Of a stretch of DNA of 64,000 bases, positions 16,676 to 24,084 are shown piece after piece. How positions within the stretch are numbered: position 1 is the first letter of the stretch; each line of letters opens with the position of its first letter. The position numbers were made by a program, and so were the translations under genes. Under the pieces are notes generated by a model. That model searched no databases, was not told the DNA's origin, and was given only the letters and a program-made list of their open reading frames with translations. The DNA lies in assembly GCA_039975855.1 (NCBI GenBank), contig JBDWGH010000004.1:557510-621509 (forward strand), read 5' to 3'. The stretch is from Litorimonas sp039975855 (GTDB taxonomy: Bacteria; Pseudomonadota; Alphaproteobacteria; Caulobacterales; Maricaulaceae).

Positions 16676-17149
16676 ATGACTATGAATACGAAAACAAAAA
16701 CTCTCATAAAAACTGCTTTTGCCAGCCTGGCCCTTTACGGCGGCGTTTCCATGACAACTTTGGGGGCCGCTGGCATCGCACACGCAGCCGAGCCTGCTAT
16801 CGCAGTTGCAATGGTGGAAACCGCACAATCCGGCAGTTTTCAAAAGAGCTCATTTAACATCAATGGTAACTGGAAAATTGTCAAAGAAAACGGGCAAACA
16901 ATCTTCCGTGTTTCAGAGGACTTCAAAACAAAGAACGGACCTGACCTCAAACTCTTTTTGTCTCGCAATAATGTTGACGACGCGACGGGCGCAACCGCCA
17001 CTCAAAATGCAGTCCGCTTGGGCGTCCTGAAATCAAATAAAGGCAGCCAAGACTACATCATTCCTGATAATGTCGATCTCGCACAGTTCAATTCCATCCT
17101 GATCCATTGTGAGGCATTTTCCAAGCTTTGGGGTGGGGCCAATCTGTAA
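16676..17149 (+). CDS. Exported DM13-domain protein
   Basis: 157 residues. A Sec signal peptide ends near AGIAHAAEP. The mature part is one DM13 domain: INGNWKIVKENGQTIFRVSEDF, KNGPDLKLFLSRN, then LVxIHCEAF-type ending IHCEAFSKLWGGANL with the conserved cysteine. DM13 domains are proposed electron-transfer or redox modules outside the cytoplasm; no partner enzyme is adjacent. AAGGAAG at 16661-16667 is the ribosome site. Probably repressed by the neighbouring TetR protein, inferred from shared operator sequences. Confidence 0.85.
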   Translation: MTMNTKTKTLIKTAFASLALYGGVSMTTLGAAGIAHAAEPAIAVAMVETAQSGSFQKSSFNINGNWKIVKENGQTIFRVSEDFKTKNGPDLKLFLSRNNVDDATGATATQNAVRLGVLKSNKGSQDYIIPDNVDLAQFNSILIHCEAFSKLWGGANL

Positions 17150-17172
17150 ACCGATTTCCTGCCACTAGAGAG

Positions 17173-17219
17173 AAACCTGCCCGTCAACCCGATACAGCAC
17201 GGGTAGGTTTTATCGTTTT
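17173..17219 (+). terminator. Intrinsic terminator of the DM13 gene
   Basis: Arms AAACCTGCCCGT (17173-17184) and ACGGGTAGGTTT (17199-17210) form a 12-base-pair stem with one G-U wobble, followed by TTATCGTTTT. It touches the stop codon of the convergent smr gene. Confidence 0.8.
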
Positions 17220-17704
17220 AAAAACACATACCATGCGCCGCTCCCGCCATGTTTAATATGGGCGGGTGCATAGCTAGCAATTAAAGGTCTCACGGTCGGT
17301 TCCGCAATCCAAGTTGGGAAGTTTCGCCGTAACACCCCATCACCGCGCAAGCCTTTTCCTGTCACAACTAATAAGCATTTCTTATTGCGATTAGACGCGC
17401 GCATAATTGCTCGATGCAATGCAGGACGCGCCATATTTTGTGTCATGTCATGCAGGTCTACTTTGGCGTCAATTTCGACACGTCCTCGACGGACGCGTTT
17501 ATCCTGATTAACGTCAAGAGATTGCGGCAAAGGCTTTGCTCGCGGTGCTTCTGCTGCTGGAATTCGCAACATGTTGGCGAAATCCTCTCTGGTGGGCAGC
17601 GGTTTTGCACTCCCCTTGCCTTTGGGCCGACGCCGCGGACTGACTGTTTTTGAGACGTGGCGCCAAATCTTGGTCTCGCCCGGTTTGAGGGGGCGATCTG
17701 TCAT
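17210..17704 (-). CDS. Smr-domain protein
   Basis: 164 residues from ATG 17704, which overlaps the mltA stop (ATGA, 17701-17704). A basic N-terminal half (KTVSPRRRPKGKGSAKP) precedes an Smr domain: VDLHDMTQNMARPALHRAI, VVTGKGLRGDGVLRRNFPTWI and GGSGAWYVFLKR. Smr domains are nucleic-acid nicking or binding modules related to the MutS2 C-terminus. The usual LDLHG motif has Asp in place of Gly here. A longer frame to 17749 overlaps mltA without family support. Third gene of the Tim44-mltA-smr operon. Confidence 0.9.
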   Translation of the reverse strand: MTDRPLKPGETKIWRHVSKTVSPRRRPKGKGSAKPLPTREDFANMLRIPAAEAPRAKPLPQSLDVNQDKRVRRGRVEIDAKVDLHDMTQNMARPALHRAIMRASNRNKKCLLVVTGKGLRGDGVLRRNFPTWIAEPTVRPLIASYAPAHIKHGGSGAWYVFLKR

Positions 17705-18939
17705 GAGATTAGTGGGCCTGCAATATTTCGCGGCAATAAAATAGTCCATCGCGCACGATGCTTTTGCACCCCGGCCCGATCGCCTGCATCATCCCCTGAG
17801 CCAAAGAATAAATCCGCACGAAGCGGGCCTTTAATGGCGCCGCCCGTGTCTTGGGCGGCAACAAGAATACCCGTCGCCTGCCCCCGATAATCACCGGGTT
17901 GAGCCGGCAGTGTCGTTTCAAGCCAAACCAAACTGCCATAGGGATGATATCTCGGGTCAACTGCAATGGCCCCCATACCCGTCAAAGGAACGCGCATTGC
18001 ACCCTGCGGCCCTTCACCCGGACGGATGGATTGCTCAGTGAAATAAATGTAGCGAGGGTTCTCATTCATCAAATCCCGCGCAGCCTTCGGTCCGTTGCGG
18101 TGCATCCAATTCGCGATAGATTGCTTTGAAGCCTGCTCCCGGGTCAGTTCTCCGCGGCGGATCAACACACCGCCAATAGACCGGTAAGGCTGCCCGTTAT
18201 TAGCTGCATAGGCGGCTCTCAAAACTCGGCCATCCGCGTATTTTAGACGTCCTGAACCTTGAACCTGCAGAAAGAAGACATCGATAGGCCGCCCATAAGC
18301 GATAACTCGTGATGTACTGGCATTAACTTGGGCACGCGGCAGCTTTACTGCGGCATCTGATTTGGGTTTTGCCAAAATAGGCTCTGAAAACTCGGTCGTC
18401 GCACTCAGCCGCACATCAACCTCTGGCTCATAATATCCCGTCAGAAGACCATCTGCGGCTGCCGGCGTTGTCAAAGACACAGGAGTAAACCAGCTTTCGA
18501 AAAACTGCCTCGCATCCCCAGGCCTTGGGTCAACTGATTCTAAGACGGCTGCACTTTGGCATGTGAGGCGCCAATCCCCATAGGTTCCATATTGCGGCAG
18601 GTTCGGGTTCAAATACTGAGTATCATCAGCTTTGACCCAAGTTTCACACCCTCGCACAAACGCGGACAAGGCAGGCGTTGGATCATGATTTGCCCAAAAT
18701 GCCAGTGTCGCAAAACCCGACGGAGCCGGAGCCTCGATAACGGGTTCGGGCGGCGGCTCTGTCGGCGCGGGTGGAGGCGTCTGTACTCTCGGCGCTGGAG
18801 GCGGCGTTGGCAGAGGTTGCGCTTCTGTCAGAACACCAGGATTTTCGACATCAGGGTCAGGATAGTTTGGACCATTCGGAACAGTCGTGCACGCGGCCGC
18901 GAAACTGCTCATCAACATTAAACCAAAAAAGAGGCGCAT
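17701..18939 (-). CDS. mltA: Membrane-bound lytic murein transglycosylase A
   Basis: 412 residues. Lipoprotein signal with lipobox (SFAAAC, Cys17), a Pro-rich linker (about residues 30-75), then the MltA barrel domain including GLLTGYYEPEVDV and VFFLQVQGSGRLKYADG. The C-terminal 3D domain contains PLTGMGAIAVDPRYHPYGSLVWLE and AQDTGGAIKGPLRADLFFG with the catalytic Asp. It cleaves peptidoglycan strands to 1,6-anhydromuropeptides in the periplasm. Two bases after the Tim44-like gene; overlaps smr by four bases. Confidence 0.96.
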   Translation of the reverse strand: MRLFFGLMLMSSFAAACTTVPNGPNYPDPDVENPGVLTEAQPLPTPPPAPRVQTPPPAPTEPPPEPVIEAPAPSGFATLAFWANHDPTPALSAFVRGCETWVKADDTQYLNPNLPQYGTYGDWRLTCQSAAVLESVDPRPGDARQFFESWFTPVSLTTPAAADGLLTGYYEPEVDVRLSATTEFSEPILAKPKSDAAVKLPRAQVNASTSRVIAYGRPIDVFFLQVQGSGRLKYADGRVLRAAYAANNGQPYRSIGGVLIRRGELTREQASKQSIANWMHRNGPKAARDLMNENPRYIYFTEQSIRPGEGPQGAMRVPLTGMGAIAVDPRYHPYGSLVWLETTLPAQPGDYRGQATGILVAAQDTGGAIKGPLRADLFFGSGDDAGDRAGVQKHRARWTILLPRNIAGPLIS

Positions 18940-18941
18940 GA

Positions 18942-19607
18942 TTAGGCAGTTGTATCAGGAGACGGATCCGCCTCCAATTCGTCGCCCTCACTCGGTTCCA
19001 CATTGGCGAGACGCCAATTCAAATCATTACCCTTCATATCGCGTGTATATTCCCAAACCTCAGACACAGAGGACAGCACATCAGGGTCGCCCATAACCAA
19101 TTCACCATCAGCATCCCGAAGAGCAGACGTAAGGTCGGCTTCATAAAGAACAGAAATATGAGCGATTGAGCCTTCAGTCTTCGCCGCTTTGATGGAGGCT
19201 TTGCGCAAGCGTCCCAAATCCGTGATTTGGGTCTGTCCGGCGTCCTCGCGGGCTGTGATGGCCTCATCATAGATCGCGTAAGTCTCATCGGTTAGCAGAT
19301 CGCTCAGAAGCTCGCGGTCGCCATTGGCATAAGCCTCCAAAATCATAGAGTATGCGGCAGTCGCTCCGCTCATAAAGTGCGCGATAGAGAAGGATGGGTC
19401 TAAGCGGGTGATGCCGGATAAGCCTAAACGCTCGACCTCAGGGTCAGCTTCAGGAACGGGTTTCCGGTTAGGGTCCTCCATCCCAAAATCAACAGGGTCG
19501 GATTTTTCTTCTGGCACACCACCGAATCCGGTTTGCTTCCCCAAAACTGAGTAGAAAACGACCACAACGACCGTAGCTAAAGCGGCATAAATGATGACGT
19601 CGAACAT
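18942..19607 (-). CDS. Tim44-like (TimA) domain membrane protein
   Basis: 221 residues. One N-terminal membrane segment (MFDVIIYAALATVVVVVFYSVLG), an acidic linker, then a Tim44/NTF2-like domain (FSIAHFMSGATAAYSMILEAYANGDRELLSDLLTDETY; SEVWEYTRDM). Alphaproteobacterial TimA proteins share this form and neighbourhood. The role is likely envelope protein handling; the Tim44 import function is mitochondrial. First gene of the Tim44-mltA-smr operon and divergent from secB. Confidence 0.92.
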   Translation of the reverse strand: MFDVIIYAALATVVVVVFYSVLGKQTGFGGVPEEKSDPVDFGMEDPNRKPVPEADPEVERLGLSGITRLDPSFSIAHFMSGATAAYSMILEAYANGDRELLSDLLTDETYAIYDEAITAREDAGQTQITDLGRLRKASIKAAKTEGSIAHISVLYEADLTSALRDADGELVMGDPDVLSSVSEVWEYTRDMKGNDLNWRLANVEPSEGDELEADPSPDTTA

Positions 19608-19718
19608 GGAAGACCTTTATCTTGCGAATTGCCTGCTTATATACGGCTCAACAGACCGTCTGAGCTAATGAATTTATCAGCTAAGGTGCGTCGCAAGCCG
19701 TTTCAAGGAAAGAGCATT

Positions 19719-20252
19719 ATGGCGAAGAAACCTAAAAAGGGTGAAGAGACACCCGCAGAAGACAGTTTATCAATCGAAGGCGAAGCTGCTGTGCCCACAC
19801 AGGAGGCCCCGCAAGGCCCTATGTTGTCGGTATTAGCGCAATACACCAAAGACCAGAGTTTTGAAAATCCTGGCGCCCCAAATAGCCTGCGCTCAGGCCT
19901 CCCCGCTCCGCAAATTGGCGTGAACATCGAGATCGGTCGCCAGATGATGGATGACGATACAGTTGAAGTCACCCTCATGCTCAAAGCCGAGGCCCGCCGC
20001 GAGAACGACGTCGCCTTCATTGCAGAGCTTGAGTATTCGGGCCTCTTCGCCTTTCAAGGTGTTGGCATAGAGGAAATTCAGCCACTCATCATGATTGAGT
20101 GTCCGCGCCTCCTCTTCCCATTCGCGCGCCAGATTATGGCCTCCATGACGCAAAGCGGTGGCTTCCCACCTATCCTTCTGGATCCGCCTGATTTTACCGC
20201 CATGTTCCGCGATGAAATGATGCGCCGCGCACAAGAAGCTGGCGTCAACTAA
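19719..20252 (+). CDS. secB: SecB export chaperone
   Basis: 177 residues from MAKKPKKGEETPAEDSLSIE. The core is LSVLAQYTKDQSFENPGAPNSL, then VELEYSGLF-type FIAELEYSGLFAFQGV and IECPRLLFPFARQIM, and PPILLDPPDFTAMF near the end. It holds preproteins unfolded and hands them to SecA. The frame is open from 19629, but AAGGAAAG at 19705-19712 places the start at 19719. It is longer than E. coli SecB (155) because of a charged N-terminal tail. Confidence 0.97.
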   Translation: MAKKPKKGEETPAEDSLSIEGEAAVPTQEAPQGPMLSVLAQYTKDQSFENPGAPNSLRSGLPAPQIGVNIEIGRQMMDDDTVEVTLMLKAEARRENDVAFIAELEYSGLFAFQGVGIEEIQPLIMIECPRLLFPFARQIMASMTQSGGFPPILLDPPDFTAMFRDEMMRRAQEAGVN

Positions 20253-20287
20253 GCCCCTCAATACCTCAAGGGCAATCTATCCACTTC

Positions 20288-20322
20288 AATACCCGCTTCA
20301 GGCCTCTGAAGCGGGTATTTTT
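20288..20322 (+). terminator. Intrinsic terminator of secB
   Basis: Thirteen-base perfect arms AATACCCGCTTCA (20288-20300) and TGAAGCGGGTATT (20307-20319) with a six-base loop, followed by a T-run (20318-20322). Confidence 0.9.
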
Positions 20323-20395
20323 ATGCCTGATGGTCTTCACATGCGCGCGGAGTTCGGTATGACTTTGTGACTAAAATTTATTTTCAAGGTTCGTC

Positions 20396-21499
20396 ATGCG
20401 CCTCTCTATTGAACGCTCTACGCTTTTAAAGGCTTTGGGACACGTCCAGAACGTCGTCGAACGCAGAAACACTATCCCAATTCTCTCCAATGTTTTGATG
20501 AGCGCCGAGGATGGTCAGTTATCCCTCGTCGCAACAGATTTGGATATTGAGGTGTCCGAAACCGCCGACGCAGATATTTCTGCCCCCGGGCAAGTCACCG
20601 CACCGGCGCACACGCTTTATGATATTGCGCGAAAACTACCCGACGGTTCTCAGGTCGTTCTTCAAATCAACGCGGATGACCGACTAGACGTAGATGCAGG
20701 CCGCTCGCACTTTACACTTCCGCTATTGCCGTCGGGAGATTTTCCGAAAATGACGGCTGACGGATTTACGCATGAATTTGCAATTTCAGCCAAAGAGCTT
20801 TCCCGCTTGATTGACAAAACCCGTTTTGCGATTTCCACAGAAGAGACCCGTTATTACTTGAATGGCATTTATGTTCACGGCCATGACGGAAAGCTCCGCG
20901 CTGTTGCAACTGATGGTCATAGATTAGCACTGGCAGAAAGCCCTGCACCACAAGGTGCAGAAACCATGCCGGGCGTTATCATTCCACGCAAAACCGTTTC
21001 TGAAATTCGGCGGCTTATTGATGGTATGGATAGCGACGTACACGTCAGTGTCAGCGAAGCTAAAATTCGCTTTAAAACGGGCAACGCCGTGATGACATCA
21101 AAGCTAATCGACGGGACTTTCCCCGATTATGAGCGCGTGATTCCAAAAGGAAACACGAAAGAGCTAACAATTGACAATCAGGTCTTCAAAGGTGCCGTTG
21201 ATCGTGTTGCTACGATTTCAGCAGAGAAATCTCGCTCCGTGAAACTCAGCCTGACAGAGCACAATCTGTCGCTGACCGTGAATAATCCGGAAAGCGGAAA
21301 TGCAAATGAAGACCTTCCGGTTGACTACGCCGCGGATCCACTTGAGATCGGATTCAATGCCAAATATTTATTGGATGTCGCGGGTCAAATTGAAGGCCGT
21401 GACGCGACTTTCTTCTTAGACAGCCCGGCATCTCCTGCTTTGGTCAAAGACAGCGAAGACGAGCATGCGTTATTTGTGTTGATGCCCTTGCGCGTTTAA
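20396..21499 (+). CDS. dnaN: DNA polymerase III beta subunit (sliding clamp)
   Basis: 367 residues beginning MRLSIERSTLLKALGHVQNVVERRNTIPILSNVLM, with three clamp domains, ATDGHRLAL in the second and the C-terminal FVLMPLRV hydrophobic cleft segment. The clamp tethers polymerase to DNA. recF follows after ten bases. dnaA is not upstream, so the classical dnaA-dnaN-recF order is broken, as in many alphaproteobacteria. Confidence 0.98.
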   Translation: MRLSIERSTLLKALGHVQNVVERRNTIPILSNVLMSAEDGQLSLVATDLDIEVSETADADISAPGQVTAPAHTLYDIARKLPDGSQVVLQINADDRLDVDAGRSHFTLPLLPSGDFPKMTADGFTHEFAISAKELSRLIDKTRFAISTEETRYYLNGIYVHGHDGKLRAVATDGHRLALAESPAPQGAETMPGVIIPRKTVSEIRRLIDGMDSDVHVSVSEAKIRFKTGNAVMTSKLIDGTFPDYERVIPKGNTKELTIDNQVFKGAVDRVATISAEKSRSVKLSLTEHNLSLTVNNPESGNANEDLPVDYAADPLEIGFNAKYLLDVAGQIEGRDATFFLDSPASPALVKDSEDEHALFVLMPLRV

Positions 21500-21509
21500 C
21501 CCAAAGGCT

Positions 21510-22622
21510 GTGGCGTCCATTGCCTCTTTGCGGCTGATTGATTTCCGATCTTACTCCGCACTAGATGCCGAATTCCAACCAGGGGCTATCGCCCTTTACG
21601 GCCCCAATGGGGCAGGCAAGACAAACCTGCTGGAAGCTATATCTCTACTTTCACCGGGACGAGGACTACGCCGCGCTAAAACCGACTTACTCGCGCGCGT
21701 TGAAGACGGCAAATCGCGGCCCGCTTGGGGGATAAATGCAACCCTGCACGAGGGTTTAGATGACGAGCCAACACGCATTTCTATTGGGCAAGTCCCGGAA
21801 TATCCGAGGCGCAGACAGCTAAAAATTAATAGTCGGGCCGCCACCGGTCCTGAGCTAGCGCGGTGTCTGTCTATGCTTTGGCTTACGCCTTCCCAGGATA
21901 GGTTGTTCACGGGGCCGGCGTCAGATCGTCGTAAGTTTATTGATCGCTTTGCTTTGGCTTTTGCACCGGATCACGGCTCCAATGCGATACGGTTTGAAAA
22001 GGCCCGCACAGAACGCAACCGGCTTCTCTCGGATGGCATCACAGATCGGGCATGGTATGAGGCCATTGAAATAGATCTTTCAAAATTTGGTGCCTTAGTC
22101 GCGCAAGCCCGCACAGCAACTATTCAAAACTTGCAGATAGAAATTGCCGCACGAGAAACGGTTTTCCCACAATCCCTCATCGGCCTCAGCGGAATGCTTG
22201 AAGACCAATTTCAAAATGGGTCAGATTTAACAACTGTTTCGGAGGCGTATAGAGAACAACTTTCACTCGACCGTCAAATTGACCTCCGGGCAGGGCGCAC
22301 TCTAAATGGCCCGCATCGTTCCGAATTTCACATCACACATAAATCGAAAGCTATGCCCGCGGCACTCTGCTCAACTGGCGAGCAAAAAGCCTTACTGATA
22401 GGGCTCGTCCTCGCTCAAGCACGCGCTTTGGCAGAAAAGTCCCCTATCTTATTGCTCGACGAAGTTGCTGCGCATTTGGATTCAGTCCGCCGCGCAGCCT
22501 TGGCAAAAGAACTCTTGGATATAGATTTGCAGGTATTCATGACCGGAACAGATCGAACGCTCTTTTCTGATTTTGGAGACCAAGCGCAAATCCTACGCGT
22601 CAGTGAAGGACAGCTTTCTTAA
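21510..22622 (+). CDS. recF: RecF recombination mediator ATPase
   Basis: 370 residues from GTG 21510, with AAAGG at 21504 as ribosome site. SLRLIDFRSYSALDAEF opens the family; Walker A GPNGAGKTNLLEAI is near residue 31, signature STGEQKALLIGLVLAQ near 287, Walker B ILLLDEVAAHLD near 312. RecF helps load RecA at gaps. The start codon is inferred from the family N-terminus and its position directly after dnaN. Confidence 0.97.
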   Translation: MASIASLRLIDFRSYSALDAEFQPGAIALYGPNGAGKTNLLEAISLLSPGRGLRRAKTDLLARVEDGKSRPAWGINATLHEGLDDEPTRISIGQVPEYPRRRQLKINSRAATGPELARCLSMLWLTPSQDRLFTGPASDRRKFIDRFALAFAPDHGSNAIRFEKARTERNRLLSDGITDRAWYEAIEIDLSKFGALVAQARTATIQNLQIEIAARETVFPQSLIGLSGMLEDQFQNGSDLTTVSEAYREQLSLDRQIDLRAGRTLNGPHRSEFHITHKSKAMPAALCSTGEQKALLIGLVLAQARALAEKSPILLLDEVAAHLDSVRRAALAKELLDIDLQVFMTGTDRTLFSDFGDQAQILRVSEGQLS

Positions 22623-22630
22623 ACGAAAGC

Positions 22631-22661
22631 GCCCCGCCTTATGCAAAGCATAAGACGGGGC
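22631..22661 (+). terminator. Hairpin after recF, terminator-like without T-run
   Basis: GCCCCGCCTTATGC and GCATAAGACGGGGC (22631-22644, 22648-22661) pair over 14 positions with one mismatch and a three-base loop. The bases that follow (TACGATACC) lack a T-run, so it may stabilise the 3' end or need Rho. The remaining 90 bases to the ubiH stop hold nothing I recognise. Confidence 0.5.
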
Positions 22662-22752
22662 TACGATACCGAAACGGGGCGCAGTTGTCCGGCATCGATC
22701 CTGTCGTGGCGGCGTACTGAGGAACCTAACATGAATACATGATGAACGCCAA

Positions 22753-23940
22753 TCAATAGCGGTTTTGCATCAAGCGTGGTAGCTCCCGTCCCTTGCCAGA
22801 GGCGCGCTTTCCGAGCGCGGATTTGAGTTCCGTTGAGCTGTTCGTCAATGCCAAGCCCAAGCGTCTTGCATGACTAAGTGCAGCACTCTTTGTGCCTGAA
22901 ATTTCGGAGATAAGGTGGGTCAAAAACCCTAAAGATCGTGTGTCTGTACTCCGCCAGAAGTCGTAATCTAGAAGCGCAATAACTCCAATATCTTGTCCCG
23001 TTTCAATGGCTGTCTTCACGCCGTCAGCCAGCGCTGCCGCGTCGCGCAATCCAAGATTTAACCCCTGCCCCGCAAGCGGATGGATGATATGCGCTGCGTC
23101 GCCGACCAGCGCGATACGACCCTTTGAAAAACCATCCGCGACTTGTAAGCGAAGTGGATATGTTTGCCGGGGCGCAAGGCAATTCATCTCCCCCAAATAG
23201 CCATCCATCTTCTCGGACAGCAAAGCTAGGAAATCCGTTTCACTCACTCCTTTAGCTGCTTGAACAGCTTTCGTTGGACCGGACCAAACGATCTGGCTGC
23301 GGTTACCGGTCAAAGGAAGAACAGCCAAAGCCCCGCCTTTGATGATACGCTGCCACGCGAGTCCGTCATGAGGTAATGCGTGAGAAATCGTCGTGACGAG
23401 AGAGGATGCCTCATAATCAAATCGTTGAGCGGTGATTCCTGCTTTTCGGCGAAGAACCGAATTCCGTCCGTCAGCCGCGATAAGAAGCTTAGCCGATAAT
23501 TGACCGTGATCCGTGTCTAAAACGACTCCATCGGCGCTTTCTTCAAAACCACGTAATGCGATGGGCGCAAATGTCCGAACAGATTTTACCTCTTCGACCC
23601 GTTTAATGAGTGCGGCTTTGAGAGCTGGGTTTTCAATAAGCGCCCCTAAATCTGCGCCGTCGCCATCACCTTCAAAATGCAAGCGCCACGGACTGTCGGG
23701 CTCGCCTTCTGTGACGAGCATATCGCAAATTGGCTGTAGTTTTTTAGAGAGATCAACGCCCAAGTTTTCGAATAACTGCAGAGACGTCGTTGATAACGCT
23801 GACGCTCGGCCATCTGATCCCGTAACAATCTCAGATCGATCTAGAAGTGCAACCTTTGCGCCGCTATCCGCACAAGACAGTGCGGTGGTTATGCCCACTA
23901 AACCTGCACCAACAACAATGATATCAAACTCGGAATTCAT
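22753..23940 (-). CDS. FAD-dependent UbiH/UbiF/COQ6-family hydroxylase
   Basis: 395 residues. N-terminal FAD Rossmann motif (VVGAGLVGITTALSCADSGAKV), middle DGRNSVLRRKAGI, and GRIALVGDAAHIIHPLAGQGLNLGLRDAAAL near residue 275. These flavin monooxygenases hydroxylate the ubiquinone ring; which position is set cannot be told from sequence. It is divergent from ftsK. Confidence 0.92.
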   Translation of the reverse strand: MNSEFDIIVVGAGLVGITTALSCADSGAKVALLDRSEIVTGSDGRASALSTTSLQLFENLGVDLSKKLQPICDMLVTEGEPDSPWRLHFEGDGDGADLGALIENPALKAALIKRVEEVKSVRTFAPIALRGFEESADGVVLDTDHGQLSAKLLIAADGRNSVLRRKAGITAQRFDYEASSLVTTISHALPHDGLAWQRIIKGGALAVLPLTGNRSQIVWSGPTKAVQAAKGVSETDFLALLSEKMDGYLGEMNCLAPRQTYPLRLQVADGFSKGRIALVGDAAHIIHPLAGQGLNLGLRDAAALADGVKTAIETGQDIGVIALLDYDFWRSTDTRSLGFLTHLISEISGTKSAALSHARRLGLALTNSSTELKSALGKRASGKGRELPRLMQNRY

Positions 23941-24084
23941 ATCTTTCCCATAAGCCTCATAGAGTGGAAGTAAAAGGCGGCATATCGCGTCAAATTCCTC
24001 TGAATTCAGTGGTTCGCCTTAACACCTCATTCACGCTTGCTATTTACACTTTGGTAAGCGTTTTACCCTGCCCAAGAGGTCCCG

